From positions 558,001-622,000 of the forward strand of contig NZ_RBZM01000004.1 of the NCBI RefSeq assembly GCF_003628305.1: 64,000 nt of DNA, written 5' to 3'. The DNA comes from Cohnella endophytica. Its GTDB lineage: Bacteria; Bacillota; Bacilli; Paenibacillales; Paenibacillaceae. The translations under genes and the position numbers were made by a program. Under the pieces are notes generated by a model. It was not told the origin of the DNA. It saw only the letters and a list, made by a program, of their open reading frames with translations, and made no database searches. Below, piece by piece: positions 28,467 to 37,842 of this stretch (positions within the stretch are counted from its first letter, which is position 1; the number at the start of each line of letters is the position of its first letter).

Positions 28467-29669
28467 TTACGACGGGCAGACTTCCGGCTCGGATACGGCA
28501 AGGCGCGACCGTCGCGCGACGTAGTTGGCGGTAACGCCTAGCGAGACGGCGGATAATGCGGCGGCGACTCCGACGCCTACAGCTCCGACCCAACCGATGG
28601 CCGTTAAGCTCGAGTTGTTCACGACGAAGCCGCCGACTCCGGCGCCCGCTGCCATGGCAAGCTGCAGCACGGAAGAGTTCAGGCTTAACATGATGCCGGA
28701 CGCTTCGGGCGCCAAGCTAAGCAAATAGTATTGTTGGGTAGGGCCGGACGACCATGCGGAGAATGCCCATAACATCAGAAGCGGGAATACGATCCAGGCG
28801 GCTTGCGAGAATGACGCCAGCAGGAATAAGACTCCCGTATGCAGAAGCATTCCGCCGATTAACGTTCGCCCGACGCCCCATTTGTCGGTGCTGAATCCGC
28901 CGAACTTAGAACCGACGAGACTCGCGACACCGAAGGCGAAGAGGGCGATGCTTACCGTGCGTTCGCTCATGCCCGTAACCGTAAGCAGATAGGGAGAAAT
29001 ATACGTATATACGATGGAATAGCCGAATATCCAGAAGAAGGTGACCGACAAAGCAAGAGCGATTCGCGGACTTTTCAGGATGTTCGCTTGCGCCCGGATC
29101 GGTACCGGAGCTTCGCCTTCCGATTTCGGGATCGATTTGAAAATCGCGAGCATGGCCAGCAAGCCGAGAACGCCGATGGCCGCGAATAGGAGGGTCCAAT
29201 CATACGAGGCCGCAATGACCCGACCGACCGGAACTCCTATGATCAATGAAGTGCTGAAGCCCATGACCAGCGTGGCGATCGCGCTTCCTTGTTTGCCGGG
29301 CTCCGCCATTTTGGCCGCGACCGTCAACGCCACGACGACGAATACGCCGGTGCTGAGCGCAAGCACGACTCTGGCTCCCATTAGAAGCAGGTAACTCGAA
29401 GAGAACACCGACAATACGTTGCCGACGACGAACAATCCAAGCGCCGCAAGCATCAATTTTCTTCTTTCCACGCGTGCGGTAAGAGCCATAAGAACCGGCG
29501 TTCCGAAAGCGTAAGCGAGCGAGAATACGGTGATGAGCTGACCCGCTGCGGCAACCGATACACCAACGTCCGAAGCGACTTTATCCAAGATACCCGCGAT
29601 AATATATTCCGACGTTCCCACTAAAAAACTAACGATGGCCAACATGTAAATTTTCCAAGAATTCGACAT
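28467..29669 (-). CDS. MFS transporter (DHA1/AraJ-like)
   Basis: About 400 residues with 12 hydrophobic segments. The first loop after TM2 carries a basic RVERRK, and TM5 carries a GVPVGRVI motif of the antiporter group, so a proton-driven exporter of drugs or small solutes is likely; the substrate is unknown. The ATG at 29669 has AAGGAG 7 bp upstream and is preferred to the TTG at 29675. An ArsR-family gene is transcribed just before it, and an operator-like palindrome matching the arsR one lies 33 bp before the start, so expression is probably under that repressor. Confidence 0.9.
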   Translation of the reverse strand: MSNSWKIYMLAIVSFLVGTSEYIIAGILDKVASDVGVSVAAAGQLITVFSLAYAFGTPVLMALTARVERRKLMLAALGLFVVGNVLSVFSSSYLLLMGARVVLALSTGVFVVVALTVAAKMAEPGKQGSAIATLVMGFSTSLIIGVPVGRVIAASYDWTLLFAAIGVLGLLAMLAIFKSIPKSEGEAPVPIRAQANILKSPRIALALSVTFFWIFGYSIVYTYISPYLLTVTGMSERTVSIALFAFGVASLVGSKFGGFSTDKWGVGRTLIGGMLLHTGVLFLLASFSQAAWIVFPLLMLWAFSAWSSGPTQQYYLLSLAPEASGIMLSLNSSVLQLAMAAGAGVGGFVVNNSSLTAIGWVGAVGVGVAAALSAVSLGVTANYVARRSRLAVSEPEVCPS

Positions 29670-29702
29670 ATGCAAGCTCCTTCACTCCGCTCCACTTATT
29701 CT

Positions 29703-29726
29703 ATATTTCTAGATGCATCGAAATAT
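29703..29726. promoter_or_regulatory. Operator-like palindrome before the MFS gene
   Basis: ATATTTC-N10-GAAATAT, with an inner ATGCAT. It has the same arms and spacing as the palindrome upstream of arsR. Confidence 0.7.
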
Positions 29727-29738
29727 GGCGCAAAAAAA

Positions 29739-30020
29739 TCATGCGAGCAAATAAGGCGCGTATTTTTCCGCCATTTCGCGATTCACGCTATAGTAAATAT
29801 ACGTTCCGTCTTTGCGGAGAGAAAGCAGACCGCAGTCGGTCAATTGCTTCAGATGATGCGACAGCGTAGAACCGGCGACCGATTCCAGCTTGCTTCCGAT
29901 ATCGGAACAGCACAGATTCCGCTCCTCTGTCAGGAGTAGGGCGATCTTAAGCCTAGTCGGCTCCCCAAGCGCTTTATAAACCTTCACCGCTTGCTGCATT
30001 TCGACGTTTTCTTCGATCAT
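29739..30020 (-). CDS. ArsR-family winged-helix repressor
   Basis: 93 residues from the ATG at 30020 (GAGGTG upstream); an in-frame extension to 30086 runs across the operator and is not credible. The ArsR pattern is clear: KALGEPTRLKIALLL, then the recognition region SVAGSTLSHHLKQLTDCGLL and a beta-wing RKDGTYIYYSVN. The metal-site helix reads NLCCSDIG, with a CC pair where ArsR has CxC, so a thiol-reactive or metal signal is possible. It is followed by the MFS gene, which it probably controls. Confidence 0.88.
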   Translation of the reverse strand: MIEENVEMQQAVKVYKALGEPTRLKIALLLTEERNLCCSDIGSKLESVAGSTLSHHLKQLTDCGLLSLRKDGTYIYYSVNREMAEKYAPYLLA

Positions 30021-30046
30021 CGTTTTCACACCTCGGGACTCGGCGT

Positions 30047-30070
30047 ATATTTCCACATCTATCGAAATAG
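30047..30070. promoter_or_regulatory. Operator-like palindrome upstream of arsR
   Basis: ATATTTC-N10-GAAATAG, with the right arm extended to ATCGAAATA as at 29717-29725. It lies just downstream of a plausible minus-strand promoter (TTTACT, 17 bp, TATTCT), where a bound ArsR dimer would block transcription. Confidence 0.72.
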
Positions 30071-30213
30071 AGAATAACATATGCAATGTGAAAAGTAAAC
30101 GACGAAGAATATCCGCTTCTTCCGATAGAATGAATCGGGTTTTTCCATTTTCCCCGGGGCGGAATTGTGCTACATTAAGAATACTTTATCGATGGAATGG
30201 ATGGGGAAGCTTC

Positions 30214-32097
30214 ATGAAACCGGATTTGCGCACGGCGCTAGCTCTTAAGCCCCGGGTCGGCGACGGTGCGATGGCAACTTATTTGTACCAACTCGGCTTG
30301 CCCGTCGGGGTATCGTTCGAGGAATTCAACCTGCTCAAGCCCGACGTGATCGCCGACGTGCATCGCCGGTACGCGAACGCCGGAGCGGAGATTATCGAGA
30401 CCAATACGTATTCCGCGCAACATAATAAATTGTCCCGCTACGGACTGGAGAAAAAAACGGAAGAAATCAACGCGGCGGGCGTCGCGATCGCGCGTCGCGC
30501 CGTCGGGCAAGAAGCGTACGTCGTCGGCTCGATCGGGGCCGTACGCGGCGGAGCGGGCAAAAACGTACGAACCGCGACGGTAAAACGGGATTTCGAAGAG
30601 CAAGTAGGAGCGTTGCTCGCGGCGGGCGTCGACGGTTTGTTGCTGGAAACCTTTTTCGATTTGGAAGAGCTGTCTCTCGCGCTATCGATTATTAGGAAGA
30701 AAAGCGATATTAGCGTCATTTGCCAATTCGCGGTCGAGGACGCGGAGCGGACGCACGACGGCATTCCGTTGCCCGAAGCTTTCCGCAGGCTCAAGGGAGA
30801 AGGGGCGGACGTCGTCGGCTTTAACTGCCGCAGCGGTCCGAACGGCATCCTGAGAGCAGTCGAGACGCTGCCTCGGGATCTCGGATTGCCGCTTAGCGTG
30901 TTCCCTAACGCGGGCATTCCGGATTACGTGGACGGCAAAGTCGTGTATTCCGCCACGCCGGAATATTTCGCTTCGTCCGCGATCAGATTCGCCGACGCGG
31001 GAGCGCGCCTCATCGGCGGTTGTTGCGGAACTACGCCGGAGCATATCGCCGCGATTGCCAAAGCACTGCAAAATTATTCTCCGGTTCAGATTGCCAAGGC
31101 TCCTGCGGAAGCCCCGGAAGTCCGCCAGTCAATCGACGTCGCGTCGGACCTTTCGGAGCCGCAGTCGGACATTCCGCCTACGGAACTAGAACCGAGCATC
31201 GTCGATCTCGTTCGCGAACGCCATACGGTCATCGTAGAGCTTGATCCTCCTCGCGATCTGGATATCGCCAAGTTCATGGCCGGAGCCCAAGCGCTCAAAG
31301 AAGCCAATGCCGACGCGCTTACGATGGCGGACAATTCGCTCGCCGTTACCCGGATGAGCAATATGGCGCTTGCCGCCTTGCTGAAGGAACGCGTCGGAAT
31401 CCGGCCGCTCGCGCATATCGCTTGCCGCGACCGGAACCTGATCGGAACGCAGTCGCATATGATGGGCTTCGACGCTCTAGGCATCGACCACGTTCTCGCC
31501 GTAACGGGCGATCCCGCCAAATTCGGAGACCTGCCGGGCTCGAGCTCGGTGTACGACCTGACGTCGTTCGAAATCATCCGAATGATCAAACAATTGAACG
31601 AAGGCATTGCCTTCTCCGGCAAACCGTTGAAGCAGAAAGCCAAGTTCATCGTAGGCGCCGCCTTTAACCCGAACGTGAAGCATCTGGATAAAGCGATCCA
31701 ACGGTTAGAGCGCAAAATCTCGGCCGGGGCGGACTACATCATGACGCAGCCCGTCTACGATCCCGAGCTCATCGTTCGCATCGCGGAAATGACAAAGCAC
31801 TTATCCGTTCCGATCTTCCTAGGCATCTTCCCGCTCGCAAGCGGCAGGAACGCCGAATACTTGCATAACGAAGTTCCCGGCATTCAGCTTTCCGATTCCG
31901 TCCGCGAACGGATGAGCGGATTGGAAGGTCCGGTCGGTCGGGCGGAGGGCGTGAAAATCGCGGAGGAATTGCTGGACGTGGCGATGGAGCATTTCAACGG
32001 AATCTACTTGATGACTCCTTTTATGGCGTACGAAATGACCGTATCCTTGACCGAATACGTCAAGAAGAAGAGCGCTCATTTGACTTCCGTTAACTAA
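30214..32097 (+). CDS. yitJ: Bifunctional homocysteine S-methyltransferase / methylenetetrahydrofolate reductase
   Basis: 627 residues from the ATG at 30214. The N-terminal 300 residues are a homocysteine S-methyltransferase domain with zinc ligands in VGFNCRSGPNG and LIGGCCGTTPEH. Residues 350-620 are a methylenetetrahydrofolate reductase (flavin) domain. A single polypeptide thus makes 5-methyl-THF and may use it for methionine synthesis, like Bacillus YitJ. No S-box riboswitch is seen in the 190 bp upstream, which differs from B. subtilis. The ribosome site (GGGGAAG) is moderate. The in-frame upstream extension to 30088 is not conserved. Confidence 0.93.
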   Translation: MKPDLRTALALKPRVGDGAMATYLYQLGLPVGVSFEEFNLLKPDVIADVHRRYANAGAEIIETNTYSAQHNKLSRYGLEKKTEEINAAGVAIARRAVGQEAYVVGSIGAVRGGAGKNVRTATVKRDFEEQVGALLAAGVDGLLLETFFDLEELSLALSIIRKKSDISVICQFAVEDAERTHDGIPLPEAFRRLKGEGADVVGFNCRSGPNGILRAVETLPRDLGLPLSVFPNAGIPDYVDGKVVYSATPEYFASSAIRFADAGARLIGGCCGTTPEHIAAIAKALQNYSPVQIAKAPAEAPEVRQSIDVASDLSEPQSDIPPTELEPSIVDLVRERHTVIVELDPPRDLDIAKFMAGAQALKEANADALTMADNSLAVTRMSNMALAALLKERVGIRPLAHIACRDRNLIGTQSHMMGFDALGIDHVLAVTGDPAKFGDLPGSSSVYDLTSFEIIRMIKQLNEGIAFSGKPLKQKAKFIVGAAFNPNVKHLDKAIQRLERKISAGADYIMTQPVYDPELIVRIAEMTKHLSVPIFLGIFPLASGRNAEYLHNEVPGIQLSDSVRERMSGLEGPVGRAEGVKIAEELLDVAMEHFNGIYLMTPFMAYEMTVSLTEYVKKKSAHLTSVN

Positions 32098-32281
32098 CCT
32101 GCTTCATCCTCTTGTCCCACTAGGGGATTTGAAGTACAATATAGCAATAAATCGTTGAGTAACAGTTTAGGCATTTTCAAGCCGGCAGTATGCGGCCAGC
32201 CGCTTTCGGCAACAATGGAAGCGAATTAGGTTGTCCGCATGCATGCCGTTTGGTAGGAATGCCGGAGGGAAAGTGCTAACC

Positions 32282-32542
32282 ATGGCGATCAAGCTGATTA
32301 ATATCGGATTTGGCAACATCGTATCTGCGAATCGGATTATTTCCATCGTCAGTCCGGAATCGGCTCCGATTAAGAGAATTATCCAGGAAGCGCGCGACCG
32401 GCATATGCTGATCGACGCGACTTACGGTCGTCGCACCCGCGCCGTCATTATTACCGACAGCGATCATGTGATTTTGTCGGCAGTCCAGCCAGAAACGGTT
32501 GCGCACCGGTTGTCTACCAAAGACGACGAACACGATGAATGA
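32282..32542 (+). CDS. remA: Extracellular matrix regulatory protein RemA (DUF370)
   Basis: 86 residues starting [19 protein letters not shown]. RemA is a DNA-binding regulator of biofilm matrix genes in Bacillus that forms arc-like oligomers. The conserved [24 protein letters not shown] segment is intact, and the acidic tail (KDDEHDE) is typical. Start chosen by homology; GGAGGG lies upstream. It sits 13 bp before gmk, as in other Firmicutes. Confidence 0.95.
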   Translation: MAIKLINIGFGNIVSANRIISIVSPESAPIKRIIQEARDRHMLIDATYGRRTRAVIITDSDHVILSAVQPETVAHRLSTKDDEHDE

Positions 32543-32555
32543 ATTGGGGATCACC

Positions 32556-33182
32556 ATGAACAGAGGCATTTTATTCGTTTTATCCGGCCCTTCGGGAGTC
32601 GGCAAAGGCACCGTATGCGCCGAATTGCGCCGCAAGCTGCCCGAGCTGGTTTATTCGGTTTCGGCGACGACCCGTTCACCGCGGGAAGGCGAACAGGACG
32701 GAGTCAATTATTTCTTCAAATCCCGCGAGCAGTTTCATCTAATGATCGAGAACGACGCGCTTCTCGAGCATGCGGAATACGTCGGCAACTATTACGGTAC
32801 GCCGCGCGATTTCGTGGAGAAGACGCTGTCCGAAGGTAAAGATATTATTCTGGAGATCGAAGTTCAGGGAGCGCTCAAGGTAAGAGAGAAATTTTCCGAG
32901 GGCGTATTCATTTTCCTTATGCCTCCTTCCTTGAACGAATTGAAGCAACGAATCGTAGGCAGGGGGACCGAATCCCAAGCGACGATCGACCATCGGTTGT
33001 CCGTAGCCGTAGAAGAGATGAACCTGCTGCACCATTACGATTACGCAGTCGTGAATGACGAGATCGATCAGGCGTGCAACCGGATAAGCTCCATTATTAC
33101 GGCGGAGCATTGCAAGCGCGAAAGGTTCTTGGGCGAGCTGTTCCAGCAGCTCGAGAACGTCGAAACCGCGGACAACGTCTGA
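32556..33182 (+). CDS. gmk: Guanylate kinase
   Basis: 208 residues. P-loop [10 protein letters not shown] near residue 9, the GMP-binding [21 protein letters not shown], and [11 protein letters not shown] are all intact. It phosphorylates GMP to GDP with ATP. In-frame codons upstream overlap remA and are not used; GGGGATCACC precedes the ATG at 32556. Followed 15 bp later by rpoZ. Confidence 0.97.
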   Translation: MNRGILFVLSGPSGVGKGTVCAELRRKLPELVYSVSATTRSPREGEQDGVNYFFKSREQFHLMIENDALLEHAEYVGNYYGTPRDFVEKTLSEGKDIILEIEVQGALKVREKFSEGVFIFLMPPSLNELKQRIVGRGTESQATIDHRLSVAVEEMNLLHHYDYAVVNDEIDQACNRISSIITAEHCKRERFLGELFQQLENVETADNV

Positions 33183-33197
33183 AAGAGGTGAAAAACC

Positions 33198-33404
33198 ATG
33201 CTATATCCATCCATTGATGAATTGGTCAAAAAAGTAGACAGCAAATACACGCTCGTCGTTGCGGCTTCCAAAAGAGCCCGTAATCTTCGCGAAGGCGTCA
33301 TGTGCAATCTCGGCGCTCCCAAGTCTCATAAGTTCGTCGGCGTCGCCCTCGAAGAAATCTATCACGATGCGATCAAAGTCGAGCACTTGAAACCGATCGT
33401 GTAA
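33198..33404 (+). CDS. rpoZ: RNA polymerase omega subunit
   Basis: 68 residues, with YTLVVAASKRARNLREG matching the conserved MR1 core of omega and KFVGVALEEIYHDAIK following. It helps assemble RNA polymerase around beta'. It closes the remA-gmk-rpoZ set, with a terminator 69 bp after it. Confidence 0.95.
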   Translation: MLYPSIDELVKKVDSKYTLVVAASKRARNLREGVMCNLGAPKSHKFVGVALEEIYHDAIKVEHLKPIV

Positions 33405-33472
33405 GATCCGCTTAAGGCAACAATAGAGCGGTTATTCGATCTAGATGAATAGAATAACTCTCGGAAGGAAGG

Positions 33473-33497
33473 ACAACCCGCGCGGTTGTTTTTTTTC
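33473..33497 (+). terminator. Terminator after rpoZ
   Basis: ACAACC and GGTTGT with a CGCG loop, followed by eight T. The stem is short but the T run is long. Confidence 0.75.
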
Positions 33498-33551
33498 TAC
33501 GATCAGATAGAAATAACGGCTTGTGGCTAGATTGTTCTAGGAGGGGAAACG

Positions 33552-34817
33552 ATGAACAAACCGCTAGCGGGCAAAACGATATTACTGGGCGTTACGGGCG
33601 GAATCGCGGCTTACAAATCGGCGACTCTGTGCAGCCGGTTGGTCGGCCTTGGGGCCGAAGTCAGGGCGATGATGACGCAAGGGGCGACGCAGTTCATTAC
33701 CCCGCTCACGCTGCAGACGCTCACGCGTCATCCCGTCGCCACGGACGTATTCGACGAACGCGACGCTTCGATCGTCCAGCACATCGATTGGGCGGATTCC
33801 GCGGACTTGGCGGTCGTCGCCCCGGCGACGGCGAACATGCTCTCCAAGCTGGCGAACGGATTGGCCGACGATATGGTCAGCACGACGCTGCTGGCGATTA
33901 CGGCGCCTCTATTGATCGCGCCGGCGATGAACGTGCATATGTGGGAACATCCCGCGGTCGTCGAGAACGTAAATAAGTTAGCTTCCCGAGGCGTCACGTT
34001 CGTGGAGCCGGGGACGGGCCAATTGGCGTGCGGCTACGTTGGCAAGGGCAGGCTCGCGGAACCGGACGAGATCGTCGAGGCGATCGTCGCGATGCTGGTC
34101 GGACCGAAGCCGCTGGCCGGGAAGAACGTGGTCGTAACCGCGGGAGGGACGGTCGAAAGAATCGATCCCGTGAGGTACATTACGAACGATTCATCGGGCA
34201 AGATGGGATTCGCGATCGCTGAAGCGGCGCGCGACAGGGGAGCATCTGTTACGCTTGTTTGCGGCAAGACGGACGAAGCGCCTCCGCACGGCGTTCGCGT
34301 CGTGAAGGTCGATTCAGCCCTTGAAATGCGCGAAGCGGTCATGGAGCGGTTGTCGGAAGCGGACCTCGTAATCAAGGCGGCCGCGGTCGCTGACTACCGG
34401 CCTGCTCGCCAAGCGGCGAGCAAGATGAAAAAAACGGCGGAGTCCCTTACGCTCGAGCTCGTGCCGAATCCGGATATTTTGCTGGAAATCGGGGAATGGC
34501 GGGAGGTTAGAGGCGGCGCGGCTGCGACGAAACCTTTCGTAATCGGCTTCGCGGCCGAGACGACGGACGTGGAGAAGCACGCGCTGGACAAGCTGAAGCG
34601 CAAGAAGTGCGATCTGATCGTAGCCAACGACGTGACCGCGGAAGGCGCGGGCTTCGGCTCGGATACGAATATCGTTACCGTCTATGGCTCGCAAGGGCTG
34701 GCGGAGAAGTTGCCGCGCATGTCCAAAAGGGCGGTTGCGGAGCGTATTCTCGATCTGGCTCAAGCCGGCATCGCCTCGAATCGTCCGTCCGGGGACGGGA
34801 GTGAGGCGATAAAATGA
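33552..34817 (+). CDS. coaBC: Phosphopantothenoylcysteine decarboxylase/synthetase (CoaBC)
   Basis: 421 residues. The N-terminal CoaC flavoprotein (residues 1-180) shows GVTGGIAAYKS, PATANMLSKLANGLADD and PAMNVHMWEHP. The C-terminal CoaB ligase shows AGGTVERIDPVRYITN and KAAAVADYRP. Together they turn phosphopantothenate and cysteine into phosphopantetheine in CoA synthesis. AGGAGGGG precedes the ATG. Its last 4 bp overlap the start of priA (ATGA). Confidence 0.97.
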   Translation: MNKPLAGKTILLGVTGGIAAYKSATLCSRLVGLGAEVRAMMTQGATQFITPLTLQTLTRHPVATDVFDERDASIVQHIDWADSADLAVVAPATANMLSKLANGLADDMVSTTLLAITAPLLIAPAMNVHMWEHPAVVENVNKLASRGVTFVEPGTGQLACGYVGKGRLAEPDEIVEAIVAMLVGPKPLAGKNVVVTAGGTVERIDPVRYITNDSSGKMGFAIAEAARDRGASVTLVCGKTDEAPPHGVRVVKVDSALEMREAVMERLSEADLVIKAAAVADYRPARQAASKMKKTAESLTLELVPNPDILLEIGEWREVRGGAAATKPFVIGFAAETTDVEKHALDKLKRKKCDLIVANDVTAEGAGFGSDTNIVTVYGSQGLAEKLPRMSKRAVAERILDLAQAGIASNRPSGDGSEAIK

Positions 34818-37315
34818 CGATTGCTCGAGTCATTGTCGACGTGCCTAGCCGCGATACGGATCGCGCGTTCGACTATACGATCCCGGAACGCCTGCAAGGT
34901 TGGGTAGAGATCGGGAGCCGAGTTGCGGTGCCATTCGGGCCGCGCAAGCTGCAAGGGATCGTCATCGGTCTCGCGGAGGACGCCGACGTCGAACTAGCGA
35001 AGCTGAAGCCGATCGAGGAAGTGCTGGATGCGCTCCCGCCATTGTCGCCGGAGCTCGTGGAGCTTGGCGAATGGATGAGCCGAAGATGGCTGTGTCCGCT
35101 GACGGTTTCACTTCAGGCGATGCTTCCGGCAGCTCTGAAGGGACGCTCGGAGAAATACGTGTTTCCGGCCGCTGGAGCCCAGTGGTCCGACGAGGAGACC
35201 GCCCGGAGTGGCGGTCTCTTGCTTGCGCTAAGGAAGGGCAAACCGTTGAAGTTGGCCATGTTGCTGCAACAATATCCGGAGCAAGGGGCAGCGCTGAAGA
35301 GATGGCTGCGGCAAGGACGACTGGAGGAACGGCAGCGGGTAGAAGATAAATCGTCCGGAAAAACGGTGTATACCGTGTTTCCGGCGGACGCCGAAACGTT
35401 GTTGAAAGCGGTCGAAGAGATTCCGGCCAGAGCGAGCAAGCAACGTGAGGTCGTACGCTACTTGGCGGAAAATAACGATCCGATCGCGGTTGCCAGATTA
35501 GCCGCAGAAGCTTCGACGACGTCTGCGACCATTCGATCCTTGGAGGAGCGAGGTTTGCTCGAGATCCGCTCCGTCACGGAAGAGCGCGATCCTTACGCCG
35601 ATCGGGATTTTACGGCTTCCAATCCGATGGTGCTGACCCCGAAGCAGGCAACCGCCTTGGCTCCGATCGTGGACGCGCTCAACGAGCGGTCCTCGGAGGC
35701 GTTCTTGCTCCACGGAGTTACCGGCAGCGGCAAAACGGAAGTGTATCTGCAAGCGATCCAACGATGCTTGGAGCTTGGGCGCGAAGCGATCGTGCTCGTG
35801 CCGGAGATCGCGCTTACGGCTCAATTGGTAGAACGGTTCAAGAGCCGGTTCGGCGCTCTCGTTGCGGTGCTGCATAGCCGGTTATCCAACGGCGAACGTT
35901 ACGACGAATGGCGCAAAATCCGGGAAGGCCGGGCCCAAGTGGCGGTCGGCGCGAGATCCGCGATATTCGCTCCGTTCTCGAGTATCGGTCTGATCGTCAT
36001 CGACGAAGAACACGAAACTTCCTATAAACAAGAGGAAAGTCCGAGATACCATGCGCGCGAAGTGGCGATCGAGAGAGCCCGCCTGCATGGCGCGGCGGTT
36101 GTTCTGGGCTCCGCTACGCCGGCGCTCGAGACTTACGAAGCCGCCGCTCATACGCGGGGCGGTTCGCAATCCGGTCTCGGGAAAATCGGCTATATCGGCT
36201 TGCCGGAAAGGGTGGCTAATCGGCCGCTGCCCGGCGTTCAAATCGTAGATATGCGCGAGGAGCTTAAGCTCGGCAATCGCGCGATGTTCAGCCGTTCGCT
36301 CGCCGCGGCGATCAAGGACCGCCTCGAGAAGCAAGAACAGATCGTGCTTCTCTTGAACCGGCGAGGTTACGCGACGTTCGTCATGTGCCGGTCTTGCGGG
36401 TACACGGCCGCTTGTCCGCACTGCGAAATCTCGCTGACATACCATAGGGGCTCGTCGAATTTGCGCTGCCATTATTGCGGTTATTCCGAGGCGGAGCCCA
36501 AGACGTGCCCAAGCTGCGAGAGCCCGCACATCCGCTTCTTCGGCACGGGGACGCAGAAAGTCGAGGAAGCGTTGGCCGAAGCGTTCCCGGGCATTCGCGT
36601 CATTCGGATGGACGTGGACACGACGACGGAGAAAGGTTCTCACGAGCGCTGGCTGACGGAATTCCGGGAACGCCGCGCGGACGTGTTGCTAGGCACGCAG
36701 ATGGTCGCCAAAGGGCTCGATTTCCCTTACGTTACGCTTGTCGGCGTGTTGGCGGCGGACTCGGCGCTTCGGCTACCGGATTTCCGTGCGCCGGAGAGAA
36801 CGTTCCAACTTCTGACGCAGGTGGCGGGCAGGGCGGGCCGGCACGAACTGCCGGGAGAAGTCATCATCCAGACGTACGATCCGGAACACGAATCGATCAC
36901 GTCCGTTCAAGGCCACGATTACCAAGGTTTCGTCGAGAGAGCGTTGTTGCTGCGCAAGCAGTTGGGTTATCCGCCGTATGGCCGCCTTATCGGAGTGACG
37001 TTCTCGCACGAATCGGCGGCGATGCTGCTGTCGATCGGAGGGCAGTTCGCTTCCGGCCTTCGCGAGCGAGCGATGGAATTGGGCATTCGCAAGGAATTCG
37101 ACTCCACCGGGGCTTCGGCTTTGGAGGTGCTCGGTCCGGTTTCTTCGCCGATCGCCCGATTGAAAGATCGCTACCGTTTTCAATGTATGGTAAAATATCG
37201 GGGAGACGTCGATGCGAGCTTGCTCGTATCGCGGGTTCTCGGCGAAATAGGAGAAGCGGCGAAACGCGGCGGCGTGCAAATCAGCGTCGACGTGGATCCG
37301 CAGATGATGCTCTAG
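34814..37315 (+). CDS. priA: Primosomal replication helicase PriA
   Basis: 833 residues, full length. The N-terminal 3'-DNA-binding domain (RVIVDVPSRDTDRAFDY) is followed by the helicase with Walker A GVTGSGKTEVYL near residue 307, DEEHETSYKQ, and a zinc-binding insertion with eight cysteines (CRSCGYTAACPHC ... CHYCGY ... CPSC). PriA restarts collapsed replication forks. Translationally coupled to coaBC and followed by def. Confidence 0.98.
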   Translation: MTIARVIVDVPSRDTDRAFDYTIPERLQGWVEIGSRVAVPFGPRKLQGIVIGLAEDADVELAKLKPIEEVLDALPPLSPELVELGEWMSRRWLCPLTVSLQAMLPAALKGRSEKYVFPAAGAQWSDEETARSGGLLLALRKGKPLKLAMLLQQYPEQGAALKRWLRQGRLEERQRVEDKSSGKTVYTVFPADAETLLKAVEEIPARASKQREVVRYLAENNDPIAVARLAAEASTTSATIRSLEERGLLEIRSVTEERDPYADRDFTASNPMVLTPKQATALAPIVDALNERSSEAFLLHGVTGSGKTEVYLQAIQRCLELGREAIVLVPEIALTAQLVERFKSRFGALVAVLHSRLSNGERYDEWRKIREGRAQVAVGARSAIFAPFSSIGLIVIDEEHETSYKQEESPRYHAREVAIERARLHGAAVVLGSATPALETYEAAAHTRGGSQSGLGKIGYIGLPERVANRPLPGVQIVDMREELKLGNRAMFSRSLAAAIKDRLEKQEQIVLLLNRRGYATFVMCRSCGYTAACPHCEISLTYHRGSSNLRCHYCGYSEAEPKTCPSCESPHIRFFGTGTQKVEEALAEAFPGIRVIRMDVDTTTEKGSHERWLTEFRERRADVLLGTQMVAKGLDFPYVTLVGVLAADSALRLPDFRAPERTFQLLTQVAGRAGRHELPGEVIIQTYDPEHESITSVQGHDYQGFVERALLLRKQLGYPPYGRLIGVTFSHESAAMLLSIGGQFASGLRERAMELGIRKEFDSTGASALEVLGPVSSPIARLKDRYRFQCMVKYRGDVDASLLVSRVLGEIGEAAKRGGVQISVDVDPQMML

Positions 37316-37349
37316 CCGAGCTATTTGGAACGAAAAGGGAGTTGCCGTT

Positions 37350-37841
37350 ATGTCCATTCGATTAATCGTGAAACACCCTGATGCTGTGCTGAGGGAAAGA
37401 GCGCAGGAAGTGACGAAATTCAATGCCAATCTGCATAAGTTGCTGGACGACATGGCGGATACGATGTACGATGCCGACGGAGTCGGTTTGGCCGCCCCGC
37501 AGGTGGGAATCTTGAAGCGCGTTATCGTCGTGGATGTCGGGGATGAACATGAGCTCATCGAGTTGGTGAACCCGGAAATCGTCTTCTCGGAAGGCGAGCA
37601 ATTGGGGCCGGAAGGCTGCCTTAGCATTCCGGGTCTTCAGGGAGACGTTCGCCGGGCTAATCATATTATCATTCGGGGACAGGACCGCAACGGCAATCCG
37701 ATACAATACGAGAGCACGGAATTTTTGTCCAGGGCATTCCAGCATGAGGTCGATCACCTAAACGGAGTATTGTTCATCGACTCGGCCGAATCGGTATACG
37801 AAGCCCGCAAACGCGAAGAGCAAGAGCAGGATGGAGAATAG
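37350..37841 (+). CDS. def: Peptide deformylase
   Basis: 163 residues. All three deformylase motifs are present: GVGLAAPQVG near residue 47, EGCLSIPG with the Cys ligand near 90, and QHEVDHLNG with the two His ligands and catalytic Glu near 134. It removes the formyl group from nascent N-termini. Its stop is one base before the fmt start. Confidence 0.98.
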   Translation: MSIRLIVKHPDAVLRERAQEVTKFNANLHKLLDDMADTMYDADGVGLAAPQVGILKRVIVVDVGDEHELIELVNPEIVFSEGEQLGPEGCLSIPGLQGDVRRANHIIIRGQDRNGNPIQYESTEFLSRAFQHEVDHLNGVLFIDSAESVYEARKREEQEQDGE

Positions 37842-37842
37842 C

